Assembly: GCA_963824215.1 (NCBI GenBank)
Contig: CAWGOE010000001.1
Coordinates: 434,001-498,000, forward strand
Origin: VRUE01 sp963824215
Lineage (GTDB): Bacteria; Actinomycetota; Thermoleophilia; Solirubrobacterales; 70-9
Direction: 5' to 3'
DNA length: 64,000 bases
The number at the start of each line of letters is the position of its first letter. The first letter of the stretch is position 1. The notes beneath the pieces are model-generated. The model searched no databases. It saw nothing but the letters and a program-made list of their open reading frames with translations, and had not been told where the DNA came from. This document shows positions 35,307 through 43,845 of this stretch, one piece after another. Position numbers and translations under genes: made by a program.

Positions 35307-36431
35307 GTGCTCGCCGCCGCCTTCTGGATCTGTGCGGGACTGATCGCCTATACGCACGTCGGCTACCCGCTCGTGCTTCGGGCCTTGGTCGCGCAGCGCC
35401 GTCAGTCCACCCTGCGGCCCGAGGCCCGGGATGAGCCGCCGCGCGTCTCCCTGATCGTGGCCGCCTTCGATGAGCAGGAGGTGATCGCGGCCAAGGTCGC
35501 CAACGCGCTCGCGCTCGACTACCCGCGCGACCGGCTGGAGGTGATCGTCGCCTCCGACGGTTCTGCCGATGCCACCGTCGAGCGCGCCCGCGAGGCCGGC
35601 GCCGACCTCGTCCTCGACCTGCCCCGCGGCGGCAAGGTCATCGCCCAGAACGCCGCCGCCGAGCGCGCTTCCGGCGAGATCCTCGCCTTCTCCGACGCCA
35701 ACAGCATCTGGGCGCCCGATGCTCTCCGCCACCTGATCGAGCCCTTCGCCGATCCGCAGGTTGCCTACATCTGCGGCCAGGTCCGGTTCCTCGATCAAGA
35801 GGGGGGCAACCTCGAGGGGTCCTACTGGCGTTACGAGATGGCGGTCCGCGAGATGGAGTCCGCGCTGGCTGGCGTCACCGCCGGCAACGGCGCGATCTAC
35901 GCGGTGCGCCGCGACGACTACATCCCCCTGCCGCCCGCCGGCAGCCACGACCTCTCGCTGCCCTTCCTGCTCGCCAAGCAGGGCAAGCGCTCGCTCTACG
36001 TCCCCTGGGCATCCGCCGAGGAGAAGATGGTGCCGACGCTGGAGGGCGAGCTCGCCCGTAAACGGCGGATGATGGTCGGCATCTGGGACATCGTCGTCGG
36101 CGAAGGGATGCTCCGCCCGCGCGGCTACCCGCCGCTGTATGCCTTCGAGATCGCATCGCACCGCCTGCTGCGCTACGCGACGCCCCTGCTCCACGCAATT
36201 GCCCTTGCCGCGAACCTGGCGCTGCTTGGCGAGGGTTGGATCTACTCGGCAACGCTCGCCGTGCAGCTCGCCGTGATCGCCGCCGCGGTTCTCGCCAGAG
36301 TCGTCCCACTGGCGCCGCTGCGGATCGCCCGCTACTACGTCTCGACCACCGCCTCGATCGCGCTCGGCCTCTGGGATCGGCTGCGTCGAGGGGCGCCGGG
36401 CGCCTGGGACAAGGCGGAGGGGACCCGCTAG
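35307..36431 (+). CDS. Membrane family 2 glycosyltransferase
   Basis: 374 residues. N-terminal helix (about 2-22), GT-A domain (about 45-270) with VSLIVAAFDEQEVI, VIVASDGSADAT (DGS), FSDANSIWAP (DAN in place of DxD) and GNGAIYAVRRDDY, then three membrane helices after about residue 285. The layout resembles processive or BcsA-like enzymes, but a QxxRW motif is not evident (ELARKRRMMVG stands nearby), so processivity is uncertain. GTG 35307 lies six bases after GATAAT (35295-35300). Confidence 0.88.
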   Translation: MLAAAFWICAGLIAYTHVGYPLVLRALVAQRRQSTLRPEARDEPPRVSLIVAAFDEQEVIAAKVANALALDYPRDRLEVIVASDGSADATVERAREAGADLVLDLPRGGKVIAQNAAAERASGEILAFSDANSIWAPDALRHLIEPFADPQVAYICGQVRFLDQEGGNLEGSYWRYEMAVREMESALAGVTAGNGAIYAVRRDDYIPLPPAGSHDLSLPFLLAKQGKRSLYVPWASAEEKMVPTLEGELARKRRMMVGIWDIVVGEGMLRPRGYPPLYAFEIASHRLLRYATPLLHAIALAANLALLGEGWIYSATLAVQLAVIAAAVLARVVPLAPLRIARYYVSTTASIALGLWDRLRRGAPGAWDKAEGTR

Positions 36432-36433
36432 CG

Positions 36434-36997
36434 ATGCCGCGCGCCCTCGACATCCTCATCGCCTCGATTGCCCTCGTCGCCCTCTCGCCGGTCCTACTCA
36501 TCGCTTCGATCGCGATCAAGCTCGGCAGCAGCGGGCCGGTGATCTACCGCCAGCGCCGCGTCGGCGAGGACGGGAGGGAGTTCGAGCTGCTGAAGCTACG
36601 CACGATGGAACAGGGCTCTGATCCCGTCGGGGTCGGCAAAGTCGTCGCCCGTGACGACCCCCGCGTAACTAGCGCCGGTCGCTTCCTGCGCCGCACCTCT
36701 CTCGACGAGATCCCCAACTTGATCAACGTTCTGCGCGGCGAGATGGCGATCGTCGGTCCTCGCCCGACGATCCCGGCCCAGGTAGCGGATTACACGCCCT
36801 TCCAGCGCCGCCGGCACGAGGTGCGGCCGGGGCTGACCGGCTGGGCGCAGGTGCAGGGCCGCGCCGGCATACCCTGGGAGGAGCGGATCGAGCTCGACGT
36901 CGAGTACGTCGACCGCCGCAGCTTCACGCTCGACGCCCGCATCCTCGCGAAGACCGCCTGGCTCCTCGTCACCGGCCACGGCCTGGCTCCGGACTGA
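36434..36997 (+). CDS. Undecaprenyl-phosphate sugar phosphotransferase (short PglC type)
   Basis: Starts repeat-unit synthesis by moving a sugar-1-phosphate to undecaprenyl phosphate. From ATG 36434, two bases after the previous stop, it has 187 residues, the size of minimal monotopic enzymes (PglC). One N-terminal re-entrant hydrophobic segment (about 5-28), KLRTM near 55, LDEIPNLINVLRGEMAIVGPRP (about 89-110, catalytic Asp-Glu), and RPGLTGWAQVQGR near 129. Confidence 0.93.
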   Translation: MPRALDILIASIALVALSPVLLIASIAIKLGSSGPVIYRQRRVGEDGREFELLKLRTMEQGSDPVGVGKVVARDDPRVTSAGRFLRRTSLDEIPNLINVLRGEMAIVGPRPTIPAQVADYTPFQRRRHEVRPGLTGWAQVQGRAGIPWEERIELDVEYVDRRSFTLDARILAKTAWLLVTGHGLAPD

Positions 36998-37039
36998 GAC
37001 AGAGGCCAGAACCGCCGAGTCTGTGCATAGGCTCACTCG

Positions 37040-37876
37040 GTGGAGTGGACTAAGAAAATCGGCTCGCGAGCTGCGGCGGATAGTGGCTGGCGGGACGACT
37101 TCCCTCTTAGCCACGATCTTCCAGCTAGCCTCCAGGTCGACTGCTCGGATTTGCGGTTGCCAATCCACCCGATGTTTGCCCTGCGACTCCGCGTGTTCCT
37201 CGAGTGGCATCGGCAGGAAGGTCGCACCATCCAGGTCGTTCCGTCAGCTGAGCCAGCCACGGACAAGGTCTTTCGTCAGCTGCGAATCGACCCGGAGCTC
37301 GACGTCGGCGAGCCGGGAGAAGACGTGGACACGATCCTGCCAGTCACACATCTCACGAATGAGGATGAGGTGGAGGACATTGCCCGGCAGACGCGGGAGA
37401 TCCTCGAGTACCAGCTAACGGACGTCTCGCCTCTAGGGCAGGCTACATTTATGGCGGTGGCCGAGCTGTGCGACAACGCGATCGACCACGGGAAGAATGC
37501 GTTGGGTGCCTATGCTGCGGTTCGCCGCATCGTGAAGCCACGCCGGCAAGTTTCGATTGCGATAGGTGATTTGGGGATGGGGATCCCCGAGCACATCAGA
37601 CAGCGATATCCCGAATGGAGCGATGACGGTTACGCGATCGCCCACGCCACCAAACCTCATGTGACCGGAACCGGGAATCCACATCGAGGTATCGGCTTCT
37701 CAGAGGTGCTCGAAGCGGCCCTCACGCGTTCACTGCACGCCGGCCGAATGGACATCCATTCGGCCAATGGGTTCTTTCGCCTGCAGGTTGTCCAGCAGAC
37801 CCGCAAGGAAGAGGTGTTCCCCGCCGGCCGCTTCAAACGGGGTACCTGGATCGCCTATGACCTTGTCTCTGTGTGA
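37040..37876 (+). CDS. GHKL-type ATP-binding protein, partner of a DUF4325 protein
   Basis: 278 residues. The C-terminal half has a Bergerat fold: N-box ELCDNAIDHGKN (142-153), G1 box GDLGMGIP (176-183) and G2-like GIGFSEVLE near 217. The N-terminal 120 residues are unrecognised. No histidine-phosphorylation domain is seen, so it is more like anti-sigma-factor kinases than sensor kinases. It precedes a STAS-like DUF4325 gene by 54 bases; such pairs are known widely but are poorly characterised. GTG 37040 lies six bases after TAGGCT (37028-37033). Base use is less GC-rich than neighbours, suggesting acquisition. Confidence 0.75.
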   Translation: MEWTKKIGSRAAADSGWRDDFPLSHDLPASLQVDCSDLRLPIHPMFALRLRVFLEWHRQEGRTIQVVPSAEPATDKVFRQLRIDPELDVGEPGEDVDTILPVTHLTNEDEVEDIARQTREILEYQLTDVSPLGQATFMAVAELCDNAIDHGKNALGAYAAVRRIVKPRRQVSIAIGDLGMGIPEHIRQRYPEWSDDGYAIAHATKPHVTGTGNPHRGIGFSEVLEAALTRSLHAGRMDIHSANGFFRLQVVQQTRKEEVFPAGRFKRGTWIAYDLVSV

Positions 37877-37930
37877 CCGCCGTTCAGTCATCTACTATCG
37901 CAATACCCAATGCACGAAAGGGGATAGCGA

Positions 37931-38233
37931 ATGCCGTATCGCTACGCGCTTGCTCAGCACGGAAGTACGCTCGCCACTCGACCTTTCGGCAAGAGACTCC
38001 GCACCCAGGTCATCGAGGAAGCTACCGGGTGCGATTGCCTTGAGTTGGATTTTTCCGGGATATTGAGCGTGAGCCATTCATTTGCTGATGAGCTGGTCGC
38101 CCAGCTGGCAGAAGAAGCGAAAGCTGGAACCGTTGGGTTCGATGTCGCAATTTCCGGAACGGCGCCAGAGGTCGAGGACGTAGTTCATCGTGCTCTCGAT
38201 CGCCGCGCGGTCAAGCTTGCACAGCTTGCCTAA
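37931..38233 (+). CDS. STAS-like DUF4325 protein
   Basis: 100 residues. LELDFSGILSVSHSFADELVAQLA (about 37-60) is the DUF4325 signature, related to STAS anti-anti-sigma domains; the serine pair SVSHS sits where STAS proteins have the phosphorylated Ser. It probably interacts with the GHKL protein just upstream in a partner-switch or similar device. ATG 37931 is preceded by AAAGGGG at good spacing. The regulated target is not visible in the window. Confidence 0.75.
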   Translation: MPYRYALAQHGSTLATRPFGKRLRTQVIEEATGCDCLELDFSGILSVSHSFADELVAQLAEEAKAGTVGFDVAISGTAPEVEDVVHRALDRRAVKLAQLA

Positions 38234-38272
38234 GACCCCCTTCGGCGTCGAGTAAGGCCATAGAGTCTCGGC

Positions 38273-38824
38273 GTGGCCGAGCAGCCCGAGGTCAGCCTGC
38301 GCCGCTTCGCGCCCGCCGACGCGGGCGCCGTGCACCGCTGGTTCAACAACCCCGAGGCGACGAAGACCTTGATGGAGCAGCGCGACGGCTTCTCAGCGGC
38401 AGAAGCGGAGGCCTGGGTTGGCCGGGCGATGGACGACTCGGGCGAGGACCGCAAGTACGCGATCGTTGTCGAGGGCTATGCGGAGCCGGTTGGCTTTACG
38501 GCGCTGTACGGCCTCTTCCGCCAGACGGCCCCTGAGCTGGGGGCGTTGATCGGCGACGACGTGCGCGGCAAAGGCGTCGGCCGGCGCGCCGAGGCGCTGA
38601 CGATCGCCAAGGCCTTCGATGAGTTCGGCGCTCACCGCGTCTACGGCCGTATCCCCGCCCGCAATGAGGTCGCCAAGAAGACGGTGACGGGGCTCGGCTG
38701 GAAGCACGAGGGGACGATGCGGGCCCACCTCCAGCGACCGGACGGCGTCGACGACTGCGAGGTCTGGGGCGTGCTGCCGGACGAGTTTCGCGCCGCCGCA
38801 GCGGATCTGCTCGATTCCGAATGA
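38273..38824 (+). CDS. GNAT-family N-acetyltransferase (RimJ/RimL-like)
   Basis: 183 residues. GNAT core: VSLRRFAPADAGAVHRWFNNPEATKT at the N-terminus, IGDDVRGKGVGRRAEAL (acetyl-CoA loop with RGKGVG) near 98, and AHRVYGRIPARNEVAKKTVTGLGWKHEGTMRAHL, the RimL-type C-terminal half. The substrate is unknown; protein N-termini or small amines are typical. GTG 38273 is six bases after TAGAGT (38261-38266). Overlaps the next gene by ATGA. Confidence 0.88.
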   Translation: MAEQPEVSLRRFAPADAGAVHRWFNNPEATKTLMEQRDGFSAAEAEAWVGRAMDDSGEDRKYAIVVEGYAEPVGFTALYGLFRQTAPELGALIGDDVRGKGVGRRAEALTIAKAFDEFGAHRVYGRIPARNEVAKKTVTGLGWKHEGTMRAHLQRPDGVDDCEVWGVLPDEFRAAAADLLDSE

Positions 38825-39822
38825 GCGCGGGGAGGGAAGCAGCGCCGGCGGCGAGCGCAGAGCTGCTCGCCGACAGAGGAGCCGCGGCGGAGAGCGAGGA
38901 GTTCTTTCGCTCGCGCCCATTTCTCGACGCCGAAGACGTAACCCACACGCTGCGAATCAAGGACGGCGACGCTGAGCTGCTTGCCCCCCTGATCGTGCGC
39001 GAGATCCCCGGCACGGACGAACGCGACGCGATCTCCCCCTACGGCTATCCGGGCATCGTCCCTCCCGATGCAGAATGGAGAGTTGATGCCCCCATAGGGG
39101 ACACAACTCTCCATTCTGCGGTGCGAGCCGAGGAGGTGGACTACACCGGCACGGGGCTCGTCTCCGTTTTTCTCCGCCACACGCTCGGCGAGCCGCCGGT
39201 CACGCCCGTCGCCGAGCGCAACGTTGTCCAGATCGCCGACCCGGCGCTGCCGGCGAAGAGTCGTTCCAGTGACCGCAACCGGATCAACAAGAACCGCCGA
39301 GCGGGCTACGAGATTGAGCTGCTCCCCGGGCCGGAGACCAGCCCCGAGCACCGCGCCGGTTTCCTCGCGGCCTACGAGGAGACGATGCGGCGCACCGAGG
39401 CCGGCGAGCGCTACTTCTTCGGTGCTGCCTACTTCGACCGCATCCTCGAATCGGATCGCGCCTGGCTCGCGATCGCCTACGCGCCCACCGGCGGCGTGGC
39501 GGCAGCCTCGATCGCGGTCCGCAGCGACGGCTTCCTCCACTACTACCTGAGCGGCAGCGCCGACGCCCACCTGCGCGACTCGCCGATGAAGAACGTCGTC
39601 GCGACCCTGGTCGAGCTTTCCGCCGAACAGGAATTGCCACTCAACCTCGGCGGCGGCCTCGATCGCGGCGACGCCTTGGAGGAGTTCAAGCGCGGCTTCG
39701 CCAACCGCGAGCAGCCCTGGCACACCTCGGAGATCGTCTGCGACCGGGACGCTTACGGTCGCCTTGCGAGTGGTCGCGATGCGGCCGGCTTCTTCCCGGC
39801 CTATCGCGCGCCGAGTGGCTAG
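38821..39822 (+). CDS. FemAB/GNAT-like acyltransferase with an in-frame palindromic insert
   Basis: 333 residues. SPYGYPGIV near 66, NRINKNRRAGYEIELLP near 160 and the GNAT-like fold HYYLSGSADAHLRDSPMKNVVATLVELSAE near 240 place it with FemAB/BioF2-type acyltransferases, which often add residues to cell-wall or surface substrates. Codons for about 17 residues after YPGIVPP are formed by a 16-bp-arm palindrome (39070-39119) that interrupts an otherwise conserved stretch. The ATG overlaps the upstream GNAT stop. The stop overlaps the convergent DUF3105 stop in a CTAG. Confidence 0.72.
   Translation: MSAGREAAPAASAELLADRGAAAESEEFFRSRPFLDAEDVTHTLRIKDGDAELLAPLIVREIPGTDERDAISPYGYPGIVPPDAEWRVDAPIGDTTLHSAVRAEEVDYTGTGLVSVFLRHTLGEPPVTPVAERNVVQIADPALPAKSRSSDRNRINKNRRAGYEIELLPGPETSPEHRAGFLAAYEETMRRTEAGERYFFGAAYFDRILESDRAWLAIAYAPTGGVAAASIAVRSDGFLHYYLSGSADAHLRDSPMKNVVATLVELSAEQELPLNLGGGLDRGDALEEFKRGFANREQPWHTSEIVCDRDAYGRLASGRDAAGFFPAYRAPSG
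39070..39119. repeat. 50-base palindrome inside the FemAB-like gene
   Basis: GCAGAATGGAGAGTTG (39070-39085) and CAACTCTCCATTCTGC (39104-39119) are perfect reverse complements. The 18-base loop contains CCCC-CATA-GGGG, so nearly the whole element can fold as one hairpin. The loop GCCCCCATAGGGGACA resembles those at 33159 and 35261. Confidence 0.85.
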
Positions 39823-40607
39823 CTGCTCGGCACTGGTTCTGCCGGGGTGGGGCCTTTGAGCCCAAATGCGTTAACCGGCTCGCCGCCGTATTTGCCCCAG
39901 GTCTCTTTACCGAAGGCGCGGATTGCGTCGAGGGTCGCCTGGCCTTTGTACTCGGGGCAGCCGAGCAAGTTGGTCCAGGTGGTTGCCGCAACCGCGTAAT
40001 CCATGTCGGGGTTGGGGAAGAGCAGCGTCCCGCCGAACATCGTGTCGTAGAGCCCCTTAAGTTCGAGTTGCTCCTCGTCGGACAGGTCGGGGCTGTACTG
40101 AATCTCCATGCGACCGTGCTCCAGGGTGTGGACGAGGAAGATTTCGTCGGGCATCTCGCTGTAAGCGCCGTCGGCCTGCTGGTAGGGCGGTTCGGCGTGG
40201 TTGCCCGAGGTCGGCGGGTTGGTCCCATAATCGGGGGTTGGAGCAGTGGGCGGCAGGTGACTTGCGCCCTCGTTTTTCAGCTCCAGCCGCAGCACACAGT
40301 CCGCTTCTTGCGCAGCTTTCTCCAGGTCGGTCTGTTTGGCAGCAGCGACCTCGGTCCCTGCGCGCGTATCGGGCTCGAAGCCGTTGGTCGAGCCGGTCGC
40401 CTGGAGGATGTGAGCGTCGCTGCTGCTGCCTTCGCTTCCCGAACCGGCGATCAGCGCGACCACCCCGGCGACGACGAGCAGGCCGATCAGCCCAGCGCCG
40501 CCGTAGACGGCGTACAGCCGGCGCTTCTCCGATTTGGCCTGGCCGGACTCGCGTTCCTGCCGGGCCTGGCGGAGTCGCTCCCTCTCTTCCTCCCTGCGAT
40601 TGGCCAC
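39819..40607 (-). CDS. DUF3105 membrane-anchored protein
   Basis: Function unknown. From GTG 40607 (AGGGA seven bases upstream) it has 262 residues; an upstream in-frame start at 40697 would overlap the hydrolase gene by 80 bases and is less likely. A charged N-terminus (REEERERLRQARQERES), one membrane helix (about 34-54), then the DUF3105 domain with NPPTSGNHAEPPY and FLVHTLEHGRMEIQY. The histidines of these motifs could bind metal, but no activity is established. The protein faces outside the membrane. Confidence 0.82.
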   Translation of the reverse strand: MANRREEERERLRQARQERESGQAKSEKRRLYAVYGGAGLIGLLVVAGVVALIAGSGSEGSSSDAHILQATGSTNGFEPDTRAGTEVAAAKQTDLEKAAQEADCVLRLELKNEGASHLPPTAPTPDYGTNPPTSGNHAEPPYQQADGAYSEMPDEIFLVHTLEHGRMEIQYSPDLSDEEQLELKGLYDTMFGGTLLFPNPDMDYAVAATTWTNLLGCPEYKGQATLDAIRAFGKETWGKYGGEPVNAFGLKGPTPAEPVPSS

Positions 40608-40617
40608 GATGCGGTCC

Positions 40618-41472
40618 CTATCCTGCCACAGCAGCGACGCCGTGGCTGTTTCCGTTGGTGTTTGGCACGGGAGAGAGAGGTGGCCCCCAGACCTCATCGA
40701 GGAACTGCGCCAGCTCCTCGTTCAGCCGCTGCGGCCGCGTCCTCCACTCGAGGATCGAGCTGGCCTCGACCAGTCGTGCCCGGCTCAGCTCCTCGATCAG
40801 CATTCCCGAGTCGCTGAAGGGGTGCAGCGGGTCAAGTGAATGGCCGACGACGAGGGCGGGCTGGTCAATCAGGACACGCTGCTCACGCGGCGGCGCCGTC
40901 TCGCCCAGCAACAGCCCCTCCAGCACGGCGACGGAGGGACCCGGCCGCCGCCGCGCCCAATCGAGGCCGACATCGAGCAGGAAGTTCGTGCGGGGGACGA
41001 GCGAGGCGATGCGCGAGCTGACCTCCACCAAGGGCCGGCCCACACGTAGCCCCAGCAGGATCGGCGAGAAGATCGCCGCAACCGCGGCCAGCGCGTTGTC
41101 GAGAACCGGCATCTCGATGAAAAGGCCCTCGACCCGCTCGGGATGGCGCACCGCCAGCTCAAGCGCGACGTTGGCGCCGAGCGAAGTGCCGCCGACGACC
41201 GCCTGCTCCAGTCCCAGGTGGTCGAGCAAAGCGACGACCTGCTCCGCGAAGAGCGGCATCGAGTAGAGGCGCAGGTCGTTCGGCTGGTCGGAGCGCCCGT
41301 GGCCGAGCAGGTCGACGCAGATCACCCGGTTGCCGCGCTCCGCCAGCGCCGGTCCCAGCCGCTCGAACATGCGGCGGTTCATCAACAACCCGTGGACGAG
41401 CACGATCGGCCGCTCGCCATCGCCGTACTCGTCGAAGCCGATTCGGTGTCCCTGGTAGCTCAACTCGCCCAT
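40618..41472 (-). CDS. Alpha/beta hydrolase
   Basis: 284 residues from ATG 41472; the frame is open to 41673, but homology-like sequence begins at MGELSYQGHRIGF. Features: VLVHGLLMNRRMF (oxyanion region), VDLLGHGRSD, nucleophile elbow GGTSLGAN (Ser near 100), and the terminal HPF region with SLDPLHPFSD. Substrate unknown; esterase or C-C hydrolase are possible. A TAGACT box stands ten bases before the ATG. The DUF3105 gene follows after 10 bases. Confidence 0.85.
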   Translation of the reverse strand: MGELSYQGHRIGFDEYGDGERPIVLVHGLLMNRRMFERLGPALAERGNRVICVDLLGHGRSDQPNDLRLYSMPLFAEQVVALLDHLGLEQAVVGGTSLGANVALELAVRHPERVEGLFIEMPVLDNALAAVAAIFSPILLGLRVGRPLVEVSSRIASLVPRTNFLLDVGLDWARRRPGPSVAVLEGLLLGETAPPREQRVLIDQPALVVGHSLDPLHPFSDSGMLIEELSRARLVEASSILEWRTRPQRLNEELAQFLDEVWGPPLSPVPNTNGNSHGVAAVAG

Positions 41473-41513
41473 TGCCGCCACCAGTCTAAAGACCTCGCGC
41501 CAAAAACTTCTCG

Positions 41514-42437
41514 CTAGAGACTCGACTCGCCGACCGGGTCGGCTGGCGTGCCACGGGTCCGCTCCCAGGGTCGCGAGGCCCGCAGCGCCCCGAGCACTGC
41601 CCGAGTCGCCGGTGCCCGATTGAGGGCGTAGAAGTGGATGCCGGGAACCCCGGCGATCAGCAGCTCCGCGCACTGCTGGGCCGCGTAAGCGACGCCGAGC
41701 TCGAACTCCGCTCCCTCGTCGCCGTCGGCCGCGGCAAACGCCGCTTCGAGGCGCTGTGGGATCGAGGCGTCGCAGAGATCGCAGATCCGCTTCGTCTGGG
41801 CGAAGCTGGCAACCGGGATGATCCCGGCCAGGATCGGCACATCGATCCCCTTCTCACGCGCTGCGGCGACGAAGTCGAAGTAGACCTGGTTGTCGAAGAA
41901 GAGCTGCGTGATTAGGAACGACGTGCCCGCCTCCACCTTCGTCTTCAGGTAGTCGAGGTCGGTGTCGAGATCAGGCGCCTCTGGATGCACCTCGGGGAAG
42001 CACGCCCCGCCGACGGTGAAGTCCCAGCGCGAGCCGATGAAGGCCGCCAACTCGGCGGCGCTGCCCAGCCCGCCCTCCGGCTGCACGAAGTCCTCCTGGC
42101 CCCGCGGCGGGTCGCCGCGCAGGGCGAAGACGTTCTCGATCCCCGCGGCGCCGATCCGGTCGAGCGTGGCGCCGATCCCCTCGGCGCTCTCGCCGACGCA
42201 GCTGAGGTGAGCCATCGTCTCCAAGCCCAGCTCGTCCTTCAGCGCCCGCGTGATCTCGACCGTGCCGTCGCGGGTCGATCCCCCCGCCCCGTAGGTGACC
42301 GAGACGAAATCGGGCTCCAGCTCGCGCAGCGAGCGCGCCGTCGCGTACAGCTGCTCGGTCGCCTCCGCCGTCTTCGGGGGGAAGAGCTCAACCGAGAAAA
42401 CGGGCTGCTTGGCAGCTAAGATGTCGTCGATGCGCAT
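41514..42437 (-). CDS. metF: 5,10-methylenetetrahydrofolate reductase
   Basis: Flavoenzyme that makes 5-methyl-THF for methionine synthesis. 307 residues. Motifs: FSVELFPPKT near 14, SVTYGAGGSTRDGT near 46, LRGDPPRG near 103, GGACFPEVHP near 143 and ITQLFFDNQVYFDF near 176. ATG 42437 lies six bases after TACGCT (plus strand 42444-42449), so it is probably transcribed as a leaderless mRNA despite the MFS gene 22 bases upstream on the same strand. Confidence 0.95.
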   Translation of the reverse strand: MRIDDILAAKQPVFSVELFPPKTAEATEQLYATARSLRELEPDFVSVTYGAGGSTRDGTVEITRALKDELGLETMAHLSCVGESAEGIGATLDRIGAAGIENVFALRGDPPRGQEDFVQPEGGLGSAAELAAFIGSRWDFTVGGACFPEVHPEAPDLDTDLDYLKTKVEAGTSFLITQLFFDNQVYFDFVAAAREKGIDVPILAGIIPVASFAQTKRICDLCDASIPQRLEAAFAAADGDEGAEFELGVAYAAQQCAELLIAGVPGIHFYALNRAPATRAVLGALRASRPWERTRGTPADPVGESSL

Positions 42438-42459
42438 TCAGGGAGCGTAGCCCGCCGGC

Positions 42460-43845
42460 CTACGCGCTGCACCGGTCCACGCGGGCCTGGAAATACGCCT
42501 GGATGTCCTCGAGCCGTTTGCCCTTCGTCTCCGGCACCATTTTCCAGCAGAAGACGAGAGTGAGGATGCCGATTGCGCCGTAGAGCCAGAAGGCGCCGCT
42601 GCGCCCGAGCTCTTCGATCAGCAGCAGGAAGGTGAGCGAGACGATGAAGTTGAAGGTCCAGTTCGCCATCGTCCCCACCCCGGCTGCCTTGCTGCGCACG
42701 CCAAGCGGGTAGATCTCCGCGTTGAGCAGCCAGAAGATCGGGCCGAGGCTGATCGCGAAGGAGGCGACGTAGACCATCAGGCTCCCGATCGCCAAGGCCG
42801 AGTCGAAAGTGCTGCTGCCGCCGCCGACGAAGGCGAGCCCGAGCGTGAATAGCGAGATCGTCATCCCGGAGACGCCGACCATCAACAGCGTCCGGCGGCC
42901 CGCCCGATCGAGCAGTCGCATCGCCACCAGGGTCATGCCGACGTTGATCACCCCGACCCCGACCGCAGCCAGGATCGCTCCCGCGGATGAGTCGACGCCG
43001 GTGAATTCGACGATCGTCGGCGCGTAATAGATGACGGTGTTGATCCCCGTCACCTGTTGCAAGATCGCCAGCCCGACGCCGACCACCAGCGCCGCTTTCA
43101 CCACGGGCTGCAGCAGCTCGCTCCAGGCGCCGGGCTTCTCGTCGAGGCTGCCCTTGATCTCCTCGAGCTCGCGGTCGATCGTGTCGGGGTCGTCGACGCG
43201 GATCTTGGCCAGCGTCGCATGAGCGGCGAAGTCGTCGCCGCTCATCACCAGCCAGCGCGGGCTCTGCGGCATCCGCCACATGCCGAAGGCGAGCGCCAGC
43301 GCCGGCACGACGCCGAGGCCGAGCATCCAGCGCCAGCCTTCGACGTGGTCGAAGGCGAGGCCGACCAAGTAGGCGACGAGGATGCCGCTCGTCACCGCGA
43401 GCTGGAAGAAGCTGACCAGGCGGCCGCGGCTCTCCGGCGGCGCCACCTCGGAGATGTAGACGGGGGCGGCCGCCGAGGCGAGCCCGATCGCGACGCCGAT
43501 CGCGACACGGGCGATGACCAGCACCTCGACGCCGGGCGCGGCGGCGCTGGCCAGTGCGCCCGCGATGAAGACGAAGGCCGCGAGCAGGATCATCGATCGC
43601 CGCCCGTAGCGGTCGGCCGCCGGGCCGGCGAAGGCGGCCCCGGCGACAGCGCCGATCGGCACTGCGGCGACGACCAGCCCCTGAGCGAAGCTGCCCAGGC
43701 CGAAGTCGCTCTTGATGAAGAGCAGCGCTCCGGCGATGACGCCGGTGTCGTAGCCGAAGAGCAGCCCGCCGAGCCCGGCGATCGCAGCCGTCAGCACTAC
43801 GTTTCGCCGTGCCCGCCGGCGCGAGGCCTCGCGCCCGTCGCTCAT
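42460..43845 (-). CDS. Sugar transporter, MFS sugar porter family
   Basis: Proton-linked sugar uptake. From ATG 43845 it has 461 residues and 12 predicted membrane helices. Sugar-porter signatures: GLLFGYDTGVIAGAL near 27, DRYGRR (loop 2-3), PESRGRLVSFFQL, QQVTGINTVIYYAPTI near 245, DRAGRR (loop 8-9), and PETKGKRLED at the C-terminus. The closest known proteins carry glucose, xylose or inositol; the exact sugar is open. The region upstream is long and structured. Confidence 0.92.
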   Translation of the reverse strand: MSDGREASRRRARRNVVLTAAIAGLGGLLFGYDTGVIAGALLFIKSDFGLGSFAQGLVVAAVPIGAVAGAAFAGPAADRYGRRSMILLAAFVFIAGALASAAAPGVEVLVIARVAIGVAIGLASAAAPVYISEVAPPESRGRLVSFFQLAVTSGILVAYLVGLAFDHVEGWRWMLGLGVVPALALAFGMWRMPQSPRWLVMSGDDFAAHATLAKIRVDDPDTIDRELEEIKGSLDEKPGAWSELLQPVVKAALVVGVGLAILQQVTGINTVIYYAPTIVEFTGVDSSAGAILAAVGVGVINVGMTLVAMRLLDRAGRRTLLMVGVSGMTISLFTLGLAFVGGGSSTFDSALAIGSLMVYVASFAISLGPIFWLLNAEIYPLGVRSKAAGVGTMANWTFNFIVSLTFLLLIEELGRSGAFWLYGAIGILTLVFCWKMVPETKGKRLEDIQAYFQARVDRCSA

